NCBI GenBank assembly: GCA_903912525.1
Contig: CAIWHK010000056.1
Span: forward strand, 1 to 32,553
Length of the DNA: 32,553 nucleotides
Origin: an uncultured bacterium
GTDB taxonomy: Bacteria > Krumholzibacteriota > Krumholzibacteriia > LZORAL124-64-63
Direction: 5' to 3'
Numbering within the stretch: the first letter of the stretch is position 1; every line of letters starts with the position of its first letter. A model generated the notes under the pieces. It saw nothing but the letters and a program-made list of their open reading frames with translations. It ran no database searches and had not been told where the DNA came from. Below are positions 1 through 10,598 of this stretch, piece after piece. The translations under genes and the position numbers were made by a program.

Positions 1-1128
1 ACCCCGCTCGTGGCGGCCGCGCAGTTGAAGGCGATCGCGCGCGTGCACCGCGACCCCGGGCCGCAACTGCGCGAACATGCCGCCGGCCCGCTCGCGCCCC
101 ACGCCCTGATCCGCGCCGCCGCCATCGAGGGCCTGGCGCAGGTCGCCCTGGAACGGCCGACCGCGTTGCCGGCGGACCTGGGCCCGGCCCGCGTGGCGGC
201 CGTGCTGCTCGTGGCGACGCGCGACTCGTCGTTCGTCGTGCGGACGACGGCGGCCGACCTGCTCGGCGGTTTCCCCGGTGACGAGACGCTCGCCGGCCTG
301 CTGCGGACCTGGGACGAAGCCAGCGGGCCCGGGCAGGTCGACATCCGCCGCGGCGTGCTGAGCGGGTTGACGCGGCTGCTGAAGACGCCGGCCCCCGCGT
401 CGGCGACGGCGACCGCAGCTGCTGCCGTGCCCGCGCCCGTGCCCGTGCCGGCCGCCGCCGGGTCGACGGCAACGGCGCCGACGCCCGCCCGCTGGCAACC
501 GGAGGCCGGCCTGCGGGCCCGGACCGTGCAGTTGCTGTCCGCCGCATTCGCCGACCCCGACCTGCGCCTGCGCCGCGAGGGACGCAACCTCGCGCTGGCT
601 TCCGGGCTGGTGGCGACGCCGCTGGTCCCCAGCGAGGCGAGCCTGAAGGCGACCCTGCCGGCGGTCGTGCGTGACCCGGCACAGCCGGCGCCGGCCCTGC
701 CGTCCCGGACGCCCGACCTGCGGTGCGACACGCCGCGCGGCTCGTTCCGCATCCGCCTGCACCCGGACGTGGCGCCCCACACCTGCGCCCTGTTCGCGGC
801 GCTGGCCGGCCGCGGCTGGTTCGACGGGCAGACGTTCCACCGCGTGGTCCCGGACTTCGTCGCCCAGGGCGGCGACCCCGACGGCACCGGCTGGGGCGGC
901 CCCGGCTTCTTCATCCGCAGCGAGGCCAACCGTCGGCCGTACAAGCGGGGCGCGGTCGGCATCGCCGACGACGGCCTCGACACCGGCAGCAGCCAGTTCT
1001 TCGTCACGCTCTCGGAACAGCCGCACCTCAACGGGCGTTACACGCTCTTCGGTGACGTCGTCGAGGGCATGGACGTGGTCGACCGGCTGCAGTTGGGCGA
1101 CACGTTCAGCTTCTCGCTCGCGCCCTAG
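1..1128 (+). CDS. HEAT-repeat protein with C-terminal cyclophilin-type peptidyl-prolyl isomerase domain (5' partial)
   Basis: The reading frame is open from the first base, so the true start lies upstream; 375 residues are visible. The N-terminal part (about residues 1-125, and again about 165-215) is Ala/Leu/Arg-rich helical repeat sequence of HEAT type. It is interrupted by a low-complexity Ala/Pro/Val/Thr linker (about residues 130-165). The last ~135 residues are a cyclophilin domain: the core FHRVVPDFVAQGGDP, the GSSQFFVTL stretch and HLNGRYTLFGDVVEGMDVV are all present, including the catalytic Arg of FHRVV. Cyclophilins catalyse cis-trans isomerisation of Xaa-Pro bonds; the HEAT part is presumably a protein-binding scaffold (inference). 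Cell location cannot be judged without the N-terminus. A strong hairpin follows 30 bases after the stop. The cyclophilin assignment is secure; the HEAT assignment rests on sequence character. Confidence 0.9.
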   Translation, partial: TPLVAAAQLKAIARVHRDPGPQLREHAAGPLAPHALIRAAAIEGLAQVALERPTALPADLGPARVAAVLLVATRDSSFVVRTTAADLLGGFPGDETLAGLLRTWDEASGPGQVDIRRGVLSGLTRLLKTPAPASATATAAAAVPAPVPVPAAAGSTATAPTPARWQPEAGLRARTVQLLSAAFADPDLRLRREGRNLALASGLVATPLVPSEASLKATLPAVVRDPAQPAPALPSRTPDLRCDTPRGSFRIRLHPDVAPHTCALFAALAGRGWFDGQTFHRVVPDFVAQGGDPDGTGWGGPGFFIRSEANRRPYKRGAVGIADDGLDTGSSQFFVTLSEQPHLNGRYTLFGDVVEGMDVVDRLQLGDTFSFSLAP

Positions 1129-1159
1129 GCGCCGCGCCGGCGGGCGCGATGGCATCAAT

Positions 1160-1200
1160 GCAGAACGCCGGCAGCGCAAGGCAGCCGGCGTTCTGCTTGT
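1160..1200. terminator. Bidirectional hairpin terminator
   Basis: A perfect 13-bp inverted repeat (1160-1172 with 1184-1196) encloses an 11-base loop and is followed by TTGT on the plus side. It lies between two convergent genes, the cyclophilin fusion (plus) and the ABC permease (minus), and can serve both. The T-tract is weak. Confidence 0.75.
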
Positions 1201-1216
1201 GTGGTCCGGGCGGCGA

Positions 1217-2470
1217 TCAGGAGCGCAGCGCGCGTCCCAGCGTAGCCCAAGTCGGGGCCTGCCCGTACATCAGGATGCCGATCCGGAACAGCTTGCCTGC
1301 CGCGCGCGCCGACACCCAGATCGACAGGGCCATCAGCACCCACGACAGCAGGATCTGCCAGAGCGGAGGCGTCTCGACGCACACCCGCATGAACATCAGC
1401 ACCGGCGAGAACAGGGGCACCAGGCTGAGCACCGTGGCCATCGTCGAGTTGGGATCCCTGAGCACCGCGGTGAGCATCATCATCGGGATGATCAGGCCCA
1501 TGGTCAGCGGCAGGTGGAACTGCTGGCTGTCCTGGATGGTGTTGCACATCGAGCCCACACCGGCATACAGCGTCGCGTACAGGAAGAAGCCCAGCAGGAA
1601 GAACATCACGAACGAGACCAGGATGGTCGGCGTCAGGAAGCTGACGTCCAGGGTCGTGTCGCCGATGGTCAGGCCGCGCTGCGAGATCAGGAAGAACGCC
1701 AGCGTCCAGATGGCGAACTGCGTCAGGCCGGCCAGGCCGATGCCCAGCACCTTCCCGAGCATCAGGTTGCCGGGCGAGACGCTCGACAAAAGGATTTCGA
1801 CCATGCGGCTGCTCTTCTCCTCGATCACCGCCGTCAGCGTGTGGTTCCCGTACATCAGGACCATCATGTAGATGATCATGATCAGCACGAAGGCCATCGC
1901 GAAGGGGACGGCGTCGTCCTGCTTCGCCTCGCCGTCGGCCGTGACCGCCACGCTGTTCCACTCCGTGCGCGCCGAGAGGTACTCGAACAGCGAGTCGGGC
2001 ACCGCCGCACCCGCGAACCGCCGTTCGCGCATCACGCGGTCGAGCGCCGGCCGCAGCATGTCGTCGCGCACGACCAGCGAGCTGACCGACTTGTTGTAGA
2101 ACGCGACCTTGCCGGTGCGCGTGAAATCGGCCGGCACGACCAGGCCGCTGTGCACGTTGCCCGCAAGGATCTCGCGCTTGACGTCGGCGACGGCCGCGTC
2201 CAGGCCGCCCGGCCCCACCTCGACCGGCTGCAGGGTCAGGTTCTTGTGGCCCTCTTCCGCCAGCACGGCGGCCAACGGGCCGCGCACGTCGCCGGACTGG
2301 TCGATGACGGCGATCGTCCGCTGGTCCTTGCCTCCATTGCCGGCCGTGAGCAGGGGGATGACGATGAACATCGACATCAGCGCCGGGCCGAGGATCGTGC
2401 CGATCAGGAAGCTCTTCGAACGCACCCGCTCGAGGTACTCGCGGGAGACGACGGTCAGGATCTTGCTCAT
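1217..2470 (-). CDS. natB: ABC-2 type transporter permease, NatB-like
   Basis: This 417-residue inner-membrane protein starts MSKILTVVSREYLERVRSKSF, the usual N-terminus of NatB/ABC-2 permeases. A first membrane segment follows (about residues 20-42: GTILGPALMSMFIVIPLL). A large extracytoplasmic domain of about 150 residues comes next, then a cluster of hydrophobic helices in the C-terminal half (for example AFVLIMIIYMMVLMYG, LVSFVMFFLLGFFLYATLY and LPLTMGLIIPMMMLTAVL). The ATG overlaps the stop of the ATPase gene by four bases (ATGA, 2467-2470), so the two are translationally coupled subunits of one exporter. In Bacillus the homologous NatAB extrudes Na+, but this family is broad and the substrate here is unknown. 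A start further upstream is excluded because it would run through the ATPase gene. Confidence 0.9.
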   Translation of the reverse strand: MSKILTVVSREYLERVRSKSFLIGTILGPALMSMFIVIPLLTAGNGGKDQRTIAVIDQSGDVRGPLAAVLAEEGHKNLTLQPVEVGPGGLDAAVADVKREILAGNVHSGLVVPADFTRTGKVAFYNKSVSSLVVRDDMLRPALDRVMRERRFAGAAVPDSLFEYLSARTEWNSVAVTADGEAKQDDAVPFAMAFVLIMIIYMMVLMYGNHTLTAVIEEKSSRMVEILLSSVSPGNLMLGKVLGIGLAGLTQFAIWTLAFFLISQRGLTIGDTTLDVSFLTPTILVSFVMFFLLGFFLYATLYAGVGSMCNTIQDSQQFHLPLTMGLIIPMMMLTAVLRDPNSTMATVLSLVPLFSPVLMFMRVCVETPPLWQILLSWVLMALSIWVSARAAGKLFRIGILMYGQAPTWATLGRALRS

Positions 2471-3417
2471 GCCGCCACCCCCTGCCGCCTGCGCAGGACG
2501 GCCGTCAGGAAGATCTCGTTCAGGCTCGGCCGGTTGGCCGAGAACAGCGTCAGCTTGCCGACCGCCAGCAGGCGCGGCAGCAGCGATTGCGGGTCCACGC
2601 CCTCGGCCAGCGTCAGCCGCCAGGTGCCCTCGTTCAGTTCGCGGTGCAGCACGCCGGGCAGGTCGTCCGGCGGCGACAGTTCGCCCTCCCAGGCGACGCG
2701 CACCGAGTGCAGCGGGAACTCGGCCCGGATCCTCGGCAGCGGGCCGTCGAGGATCACTTCGCCGCCCTCGATCAGGCAGATGGCGTCGCAGATGCGCTCG
2801 GCCTCGGCCAGCATGTGCGTGGAGAACAGGATCGTCGTGCCGCGTTCGCGCTGTTCGACGATCATCCCCCGCAGCAATTCGATGTTGAGCGGATCCAGCC
2901 CGCTGAAGACTTCGTCGAGGATGACCAGGTCCGGCTCGCAGATGAACGTCGCGGCGAACTGGATCTTCTGCTGCATGCCCTTGCTCAGCGCGTCGACCTT
3001 GCGCTCGGCGTACTCGGTGAGCCCCATCCGCGCCAGCCACTCGCGCGCGCGCGTGCGCGCCACGGCCCGGGGCACGCCCTTCAGGCGCGCCAGGTACACG
3101 AGCTGGTCCTGGCACTTCATCTTGCGATAGAGGCCGCGCTCTTCCGGCAGGTAGCCGATGCGGTCGCGCAGCGCCGTGTCCAGCGGCTTGCCGGCCAGGA
3201 GGATCTCGCCCGAGTCGGGCAGGATGATGTTCATGATGCTGCGGATGGTCGTCGTCTTGCCGGCGCCGTTGGGCCCGAGGAACCCGTAGATGGCGCCGCG
3301 CGGGATCTCGAGGCTCACGTTGTGCACGGCGCGCTTCTCGCCGTAGCTCTTGCACACGCGACGCAGGGACAGGAGCGGCGCGCCGACCGGCGGCAACGCG
3401 AGGGATGCTGCTGACAT
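2467..3417 (-). CDS. natA: ABC transporter ATP-binding protein, NatA-like
   Basis: This 316-residue cytoplasmic ATPase energises the permease encoded just downstream. Walker A is GPNGAGKTT (residues 48-56, Lys54). The signature motif is LSKGMQQ (144-150), a variant of LSGGQ typical of NatA/CcmA-type exporters. Walker B ends in LVILDE (164-169, with Asp168 and catalytic Glu169), followed by the D-loop SGLDP and the switch His in STHM. The last ~80 residues match the small accessory domain (DUF4162 type) found in ABC-2 exporter ATPases. The ATG is chosen because GGAGG (3422-3426) stands five bases upstream and a good promoter ends 55 bases upstream; the longer open frame beyond it would cross that promoter. 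It forms an operon with the permease by a four-base overlap. The transported substrate cannot be read from sequence. Confidence 0.92.
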   Translation of the reverse strand: MSAASLALPPVGAPLLSLRRVCKSYGEKRAVHNVSLEIPRGAIYGFLGPNGAGKTTTIRSIMNIILPDSGEILLAGKPLDTALRDRIGYLPEERGLYRKMKCQDQLVYLARLKGVPRAVARTRAREWLARMGLTEYAERKVDALSKGMQQKIQFAATFICEPDLVILDEVFSGLDPLNIELLRGMIVEQRERGTTILFSTHMLAEAERICDAICLIEGGEVILDGPLPRIRAEFPLHSVRVAWEGELSPPDDLPGVLHRELNEGTWRLTLAEGVDPQSLLPRLLAVGKLTLFSANRPSLNEIFLTAVLRRRQGVAA

Positions 3418-3471
3418 GGGGCCTCCGTCAGGTGCTCGGCGGCAGTGGGGTCGTCGGGGGGTGAAGTGGGG

Positions 3472-3500
3472 ATTATCGCGGGCGCGCCGGCCGTTGGCAA
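3472..3500 (-). promoter_or_regulatory. Predicted sigma70 promoter of the natAB operon
   Basis: Reading on the minus strand: -35 TTGCCA (3495-3500), a 17-base spacer, then -10 GATAAT (3472-3477). The predicted transcript start is near 3465, leaving a leader of about 50 bases before the ATG at 3417, with GGAGG inside it. Confidence 0.6.
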
Positions 3501-3642
3501 CCGGGAGTCCGCGGCCACCGCCGCCTCGACCGCGATACCCGGTTGGTCCGGATTTCGTCACGTTACGGACGCGCCGGCGTGACTGTTTCGCAACAAACGC
3601 GGAATTCCGGGGCGATTTCGCCCGGCACCGGCGCCTGCCATC
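3501..3642. other. Intergenic stretch between the natAB and two-component promoters
   Basis: No credible gene is seen here; the whole gap between the natA start and the regulator start is 342 bases. An imperfect inverted repeat at about 3608-3625 (CCGGGGCGA / TCGCCCGG, tiny loop) lies just upstream of the -35 box of the two-component operon and could be an operator, but nothing supports that beyond position. Confidence 0.3.
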
Positions 3643-3671
3643 TTGAAACCGATCTATGGCCGTGGTATGAT
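3643..3671 (+). promoter_or_regulatory. Predicted sigma70 promoter of the two-component operon
   Basis: -35 TTGAAA (3643-3648), a 17-base spacer, then -10 TATGAT (3666-3671): one of the best consensus promoters in the window. The predicted transcript start is near 3678, about 80 bases upstream of the regulator ATG. It also rules out the in-frame upstream ATG at 3643, which would lie inside the -35 box. Confidence 0.65.
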
Positions 3672-3759
3672 TAAGTTTATGGGATCGGGTCATTGCCCTG
3701 GGGGAGCTGCGGCCACGCAGCCGGGCGCCCGGTCCGCCCCAAGGAAGGAAGTCACTGCC

Positions 3760-4488
3760 ATGTCCGCACCGACAGGCGCATCCCGCCGCATCCTGCTGAT
3801 CGAGGACGACGGGGATCTGATCGACCTGCTCTCGATGCACCTGACCGCCGAGGGATTCCAGGTCGATGCCGCCGCAGACGGCGAAGCAGGCCTGCGCGCG
3901 TTCCAGGCCGGTCAGTACGGCCTGGTGCTTCTCGACTGGATGCTGCCGACCACGACCGGCATCGATGTCCTGCGCGAGATCCGCACCACCGACACGCGCA
4001 CGCCGGTCCTGATGCTGACCGCGCGCGGCGAAGAAGCCGACAAGGTGCTGGGACTCGAGCTCGGCTGCGACGACTACCTGACCAAGCCCTTCTCCATCCG
4101 CGAACTCGTCGCCCGCATCAAGGTCGTGCACCGTCGCATCGAGCGCGCCGAGGAGCTTGCGCGCATCTCGTCCGGCGACCGCATCCTGGACCTCGGCCCG
4201 CTCAAGATCGACCACGGCAAGCGGAAGGTGCAGGTGGGCGGCGAGCAGATCCAGCTGACGGTCAAGGAATACGACCTGCTCTATACGCTGGCCAGCCGTC
4301 CCGGCCGTACGTTCAGCCGCCGGCAGCTGCTGGACCTGATCTGGGAACAGGATGCCGAAGTCTACGAACACACGGTGAACTCCCACGTCAACCGCCTGCG
4401 GAACAAGGTCGAGACCGATCCCAACCGCCCGCAGATGATCCTCACCGTGTGGGGCGTGGGTTACCGGTTCACCGAGGAGTTCAATTGA
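3760..4488 (+). CDS. OmpR/PhoB-family response regulator
   Basis: This 242-residue protein has an N-terminal receiver domain (about residues 10-122) and a C-terminal winged-helix DNA-binding domain (about 145-240). Receiver residues are intact: acidic pair Asp16/Asp17, phospho-acceptor Asp59 in LVLLDWMLP, Thr87 in MLTARG and Lys109 in LTKPF. The effector domain shows the OmpR-type ending with VNSHVNRLRNKVE and WGVGYRF. The kinase encoded next should phosphorylate Asp59, after which the protein binds promoter DNA as a dimer (family knowledge). The start is set by AAGGAAGGAAG at 3741-3751, and the upstream promoter rules out earlier in-frame starts. Its stop overlaps the kinase start. The signal and regulon are unknown; nothing in the sequence ties it to phosphate or envelope stress specifically. 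Confidence 0.95.
   Translation: MSAPTGASRRILLIEDDGDLIDLLSMHLTAEGFQVDAAADGEAGLRAFQAGQYGLVLLDWMLPTTTGIDVLREIRTTDTRTPVLMLTARGEEADKVLGLELGCDDYLTKPFSIRELVARIKVVHRRIERAEELARISSGDRILDLGPLKIDHGKRKVQVGGEQIQLTVKEYDLLYTLASRPGRTFSRRQLLDLIWEQDAEVYEHTVNSHVNRLRNKVETDPNRPQMILTVWGVGYRFTEEFN
4474..4479 (+). promoter_or_regulatory. Ribosome binding site that fixes a TTG start for the histidine kinase
   Basis: GAGGAG lies five bases upstream of TTG at 4485, inside the last codons of the response regulator. The TTG overlaps the regulator's TGA as TTGA. No ATG or GTG in frame lies near enough to give a complete first membrane helix, so TTG is the preferred start. Confidence 0.7.
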
Positions 4489-6071
4489 CCTCGACCCGTG
4501 CACCGCGTTTCACGAAGACGCTGATCTTCCGGCTGTCGGCGGTGTTCCTCGCCGTCCTGGCGGTGGGCATCGGCGGGTATGCCCTGTGGATCCAGTCAAC
4601 GGTCTTCTCGCCGTACGCGAACAAGGACGAGGAGCGGTGGTTCGAGCACAACGCCGACCAGGAGCTCGACGCGCTGGCCCTTCGGCTCGACCCCGAAGGC
4701 ACTCCGGAACACAACCAGGAAACCCTGGCCGCCTTCCGGAAGCGTGTCGCGCACTTCGGCGTCGAGTTGATGATCTTCGGCCCGGACGGTTCGGCCGTCG
4801 CCAGCGCGCCCGGCGACAGCCTGTTGGCCGCGGTGCCCAGCGTGGCCACCTCGCTGCTGGTGGCGATGATGGACACCAAGTGGAATTTCGACAGCTACCC
4901 GGAGAAATCGGACGTCGAGGCCTACGAGAACCGCATCTTCGACGTGGACCCGATCGGCGACCGCGCGGCCCCGCGCGGCTACCTCGTGGCCTCCTACCAG
5001 CCCGTACGCATGGGCGCCGACCTGCTCGAGGTCCACAGTTCGCTGATCGACACGCAGCGCCTCCTGGAAAAAGTGCTGACCGTGATGGTCGTCCTGGCGG
5101 CGTTCACCCTGCTGCTGCTCATCGGCTGGACAAGCAGCCGCGTCTCGCGGCTGTCGGTGGCGATGGAAGCCTTCACCGGCGGCGACCTTGACCGGCGTGT
5201 GCGCGAGAAGGGCTCGGACGAGATCGCGGACCTGGGCCGGCACTTCAACCACATGGCCAGCCATGTCGCCTCGCTGGTCGATTCGCTGCGCCAGAAGGAA
5301 CAGTTCCAGCGGCAACTGATCGCCAACCTGAGCCACGACCTGCGCACGCCCATGGCCAGCCTGCGCGGCCACGTCGAGACGCTGAGCGTGCGCTTCGACC
5401 AGCTCGAGCCCGCGCAGCGCGCGCGGGCCCTCGATACGATCACCGGCAACCTCGAGCACCTCGACCGCCTGGTCGAGCGCATGCTCGTGCTGTCGCGGCT
5501 CGACGCCGGCCAGGCGGCGATCCACCCCGAGGAATTCTCGATCGTCGAGCTTTGCGACTCGGTGGTCCGGCGCTGCGAGCACCTGGCCCTGCCGGGCGGC
5601 ATCTCGCTCCAGATGCGCGCCGAACTCGGGCTGCCCCTGGTCCAGGCGGACCCGCTGCAGGTGGCCCTGGTCCTGCAGAACCTGCTCGAGAACGGCATCA
5701 AGTTCAACCGGCCGCAGGGCAGTGTGACGCTGACCCTCGAAGCGACGGCGGATCGCCGCCAGGTGCGCATCTCGGTGGCCGACACCGGGCAGGGCATCGC
5801 CGACGCCGACCTGCCCCACATCTTCGACCGCTTCTTCACCGGCGATGCCAGCCGCACGCGGCACGAGGACGCGCCGGCGCACCTGAAGTACAGTTCGGGG
5901 CTGGGATTGGCGATCGCGGCCAAGGTCGTGGCCGCGCACGGCGACGAATTGAAGGTGGAAAGCCGTCGTGGCGAGGGCGCCACGTTCCGCTTCCACCTGC
6001 CGGCCACCGCCACCGAAACCCGCAAGGCCAACGCCACCGAGGCCGGCAGGACGATGGCCGCCGAGGGCTGA
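4485..6071 (+). CDS. Membrane sensor histidine kinase
   Basis: This 528-residue inner-membrane kinase pairs with the upstream response regulator. Order of parts: transmembrane helix about residues 13-36, a periplasmic sensor domain of about 160 residues with no recognised fold, a second helix around residues 200-220 (VMVVLAAFTLLLLIGW), a HAMP linker, a HisKA dimerisation helix with the phospho-acceptor His284 in NLSHDLRTPMASL, and a HATPase domain. The ATPase part shows the N box NLLENGIKFN (Asn399, Asn403), the G1 box DTGQGI and the G2 box SGLGLAIA. All catalytic motifs look intact. Translation probably begins at TTG, overlapping the regulator's stop by three bases with GAGGAG in front, which implies coupled expression. 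The gene converges on the acyltransferase with a 17-base gap. The ligand or stress sensed is unknown. Confidence 0.93.
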   Translation: MTSTRAPRFTKTLIFRLSAVFLAVLAVGIGGYALWIQSTVFSPYANKDEERWFEHNADQELDALALRLDPEGTPEHNQETLAAFRKRVAHFGVELMIFGPDGSAVASAPGDSLLAAVPSVATSLLVAMMDTKWNFDSYPEKSDVEAYENRIFDVDPIGDRAAPRGYLVASYQPVRMGADLLEVHSSLIDTQRLLEKVLTVMVVLAAFTLLLLIGWTSSRVSRLSVAMEAFTGGDLDRRVREKGSDEIADLGRHFNHMASHVASLVDSLRQKEQFQRQLIANLSHDLRTPMASLRGHVETLSVRFDQLEPAQRARALDTITGNLEHLDRLVERMLVLSRLDAGQAAIHPEEFSIVELCDSVVRRCEHLALPGGISLQMRAELGLPLVQADPLQVALVLQNLLENGIKFNRPQGSVTLTLEATADRRQVRISVADTGQGIADADLPHIFDRFFTGDASRTRHEDAPAHLKYSSGLGLAIAAKVVAAHGDELKVESRRGEGATFRFHLPATATETRKANATEAGRTMAAEG

Positions 6072-6088
6072 CCACGGGCGCCGGGCCC

Positions 6089-6982
6089 TCAGGCTCCGGC
6101 GCGCCCGTCTCCCCGCTCGACTTCCTTCCAGCGGCGATGCACCCAGAACCACTGCTCGGGCGCCAGGCGCACGTAGGATTCGACGGCGGCGGAGATCTCC
6201 GCCGCGTAGGAACGGATGCCGTCCTCGTCGGCGACCCGACCCTCGGGCGAAAGCGCCGCGCCGATGTGCAGCACGTGCCCGCCGTCGGGCTGCCGCAGGA
6301 TGCCCATCGGTACGACCGGGCAACCTGTCTGCAGCGAGAACCTGGCGGCGCCGGGCCACGCGGAAGCCTCGCGGCCCAGGAACGGCAGGCGCACACCCCC
6401 GGCCCCCGCGTCCTGGTCCAGCAGCAGCGACACGACGCCACCGGATCGCAGGTGCGCCAGCACCGCGGGCGCCGCGCCGTCCACCGTCACGGTGCCGATG
6501 CCGTGCCGTCGGCGCTCGCGCTCGAGCCAGTCGCCGAATCGCCGGTTGCGCATCGGTTTGACGACGTCGAGCAGTCGGTAACGCGCAGCCAGGACGCGTC
6601 CCCCCAGTTCGAAATTGCCGAGGTGGGCCGAGGCGACGATCGCCCCGCAGCCGCGGGACAGCGCCGCGTCGAGCGCCGTCCAGTCCGGTTCCACGCGCAC
6701 GGCCGACGGCCGGGCCCGGGGGTCATCAGCCACGATCTCGGCCAGGGACAGCGCCAGGTGCCGGTACACGCCGCGCGCCAGGCGGGCCCGCTCGCGCGCC
6801 GGCATCTGCGGGAAGCAGGCCGCCAGCTGCCGGTCGACGGTGCGGCGGCGGATGCGCAGGCCGTCGCCGGCCGCCTGGCCGAGGCCGACCCACATGGCGC
6901 GGGCGGTGGCGGGCGGCAGCGCGCGGTTCAGGCGCGCGAAGGCGGCGAAGGCGGCGTAGGCCATGTCGTCGAGGATGCGCAT
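6089..6982 (-). CDS. Lipid A biosynthesis acyltransferase, LpxL/HtrB family
   Basis: This 297-residue protein belongs to the lysophospholipid/lipid A acyltransferase family, which transfers a secondary acyl chain from acyl-ACP to the Kdo-lipid A precursor at the inner membrane. The catalytic HX4E motif is HLGNFE (His120, Glu125) in ASAHLGNFELGGR. The C-terminus carries EQWFWVHRRWK, the hallmark ending of the family, and LLLDQDAGAGGVRLPFLG matches the conserved central block. The N-terminus has a moderately hydrophobic segment (MAYAAFAAFARLN) that may anchor it. Length (about 300) is typical. No Shine-Dalgarno sequence is visible before either ATG (6982 or 6964). Which acyl position or chain it adds cannot be told. 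It implies lipid A-type LPS in this organism. It is divergent from the DJ-1 gene. Confidence 0.9.
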   Translation of the reverse strand: MRILDDMAYAAFAAFARLNRALPPATARAMWVGLGQAAGDGLRIRRRTVDRQLAACFPQMPARERARLARGVYRHLALSLAEIVADDPRARPSAVRVEPDWTALDAALSRGCGAIVASAHLGNFELGGRVLAARYRLLDVVKPMRNRRFGDWLERERRRHGIGTVTVDGAAPAVLAHLRSGGVVSLLLDQDAGAGGVRLPFLGREASAWPGAARFSLQTGCPVVPMGILRQPDGGHVLHIGAALSPEGRVADEDGIRSYAAEISAAVESYVRLAPEQWFWVHRRWKEVERGDGRAGA

Positions 6983-6988
6983 GGACTG

Positions 6989-7017
6989 AGGATAGGGCCG
7001 CGGCGCGTGTATTTCCA
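6989..7017 (-). promoter_or_regulatory. Weak candidate promoter of the acyltransferase, possibly leaderless
   Basis: On the minus strand TGGAAA (7012-7017), a 17-base spacer and TATCCT (6989-6994) give a plausible but imperfect promoter. Its predicted transcript start would fall on or next to the A of the ATG at 6982, which would fit the missing ribosome binding site. Low confidence. Confidence 0.3.
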
Positions 7018-7030
7018 GTCGTGCCGCCGG

Positions 7031-7059
7031 TTGGCCGCCGTCCCGCGCCGGGTTACCAT
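7031..7059 (+). promoter_or_regulatory. Predicted sigma70 promoter of the DJ-1/PfpI gene
   Basis: TTGGCC (7031-7036), a 17-base spacer and TACCAT (7054-7059). The predicted start is near 7066, giving a leader of about 36 bases that contains GGAG before the ATG at 7102. Confidence 0.45.
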
Positions 7060-7101
7060 GGCCGTGATGGCCGCGCCCACCCCGGACACCGGAGACCCGC
7101 C

Positions 7102-7686
7102 ATGGAAGCCGACTCGCGCCCCCGCGCCCTGGTGCCGATCGCCGACGGCACGGAAGAGATCGAGGCCGTCTGCATCATCGATGTGCTGCGGCGCGCCGGT
7201 GTCGAGGTCGTTGTCGCCGGCGTCGGGCCGGCCGGCGCCAGGGCCGCGACGCTCGCCTTCACGGCTTCGCGGGGCGTACGACTGGGCGCCGACATCGCGA
7301 TCGAGGATGCCTGCGGCGGTGCGTTCGACGCCATCGTCCTGCCCGGTGGCCTGCCCGGCGCCGAACACCTGCGCGACAACGCCGTCCTGGCGACCCTGCT
7401 GGCCGACCAGGACCGGTCCGGGCGACTGGTCGCAGCCATCTGCGCCGCCCCGGTCGTCGTGCTGCAGGCGCAGGGGCTGCTGCGCGCGCGCGGCGCCACG
7501 TGCTTTCCCGGCCTGCGCGACCGGTTGGAGCCGGGCTCGCTCCGCGACGGCGATGTCGTCCGCGACGGCAACCTGCTGACGAGCCGCGGGCCGGGCACGG
7601 CGCTCGCGTTCGCCCTGGCGATCGTCGAGCACCTGTGCGGACGCGCGAAACGCGATGCCGTTGCCGCGCAGCTGCTGGTCGACTGA
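7102..7686 (+). CDS. DJ-1/PfpI family protein (YajL-like)
   Basis: This 194-residue protein covers a single DJ-1 domain. The family's nucleophilic Cys is Cys114 in LVAAICAAPVVVLQAQGLL, in the nucleophile-elbow context seen in human DJ-1 and E. coli YajL. The supporting Glu is Glu21 in ADGTEEIEAV, matching Glu18 of DJ-1. IVLPGGLPGAEHL is the conserved substrate-pocket loop. Family members act as chaperones or glyoxalase/deglycase-like enzymes during oxidative and carbonyl stress in the cytoplasm; the exact reaction is debated and cannot be settled here. The start is fixed by GGAG (7091-7094) seven bases before the ATG; the frame stays open upstream but without a ribosome site. It ends before a strong hairpin shared with alaS. 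It is probably a single-gene transcript. Confidence 0.9.
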   Translation: MEADSRPRALVPIADGTEEIEAVCIIDVLRRAGVEVVVAGVGPAGARAATLAFTASRGVRLGADIAIEDACGGAFDAIVLPGGLPGAEHLRDNAVLATLLADQDRSGRLVAAICAAPVVVLQAQGLLRARGATCFPGLRDRLEPGSLRDGDVVRDGNLLTSRGPGTALAFALAIVEHLCGRAKRDAVAAQLLVD

Positions 7687-7710
7687 CGCTCCCGGGCCCG
7701 GGGATGCAGG

Positions 7711-7742
7711 AAGGCCGCGTCACCCCAGGGCGACGCGGCCTT
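7711..7742. terminator. Bidirectional hairpin terminator
   Basis: A perfect 11-bp inverted repeat (7711-7721 with 7732-7742) with a 10-base loop, starting AAGG and ending CCTT, so that a short A/T edge lies on each side. It sits between the convergent DJ-1 (ends 7686) and alaS (ends 7765) genes. Confidence 0.75.
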
Positions 7743-7764
7743 CACTGTTCATCCGGTGACGTTG

Positions 7765-10527
<2,763 letters not shown>

Positions 10528-10528
10528 C

Positions 10529-10545
10529 CGGCCGAAATCCGGCCG
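10529..10545 (-). promoter_or_regulatory. Hairpin abutting the alaS start codon
   Basis: CGGCCG (10529-10534) can pair with CGGCCG (10540-10545) across a five-base loop. In the alaS mRNA this lies immediately before the annotated ATG, where a ribosome site would be expected and none is seen. It may limit initiation at that ATG, or it may mean the real start is the TTG downstream. Confidence 0.4.
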
Positions 10546-10598
10546 AAGAACAATGTTGACAGCGGGTTGCCCGCAGCGGGCCGCCCATGTGACAGGAC

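Noticed and set aside
1155-3355. Long open frames opposite or out of frame with the ABC transporter genes
   Set aside because: They are Arg/Ala/Pro-rich shadow translations typical of GC-rich DNA and have no domain features; the same holds for other long shadow frames along the window.
3643-3759. Earlier in-frame ATGs for the response regulator
   Set aside because: The ATG at 3643 coincides with the predicted -35 box and the others lie at or just after the -10; a strong ribosome site precedes the ATG at 3760, where the receiver fold begins.
6075-6106. Imperfect GC inverted repeat between the kinase and acyltransferase stops
   Set aside because: It is interrupted by a two-base bulge, overlaps the end of the acyltransferase coding region, and has no T-tract.
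10556-10561. TTGACA on the plus strand as -35 of the Pga-like operon
   Set aside because: No -10-like hexamer lies at 16-18 bases; the region downstream is GC-only.
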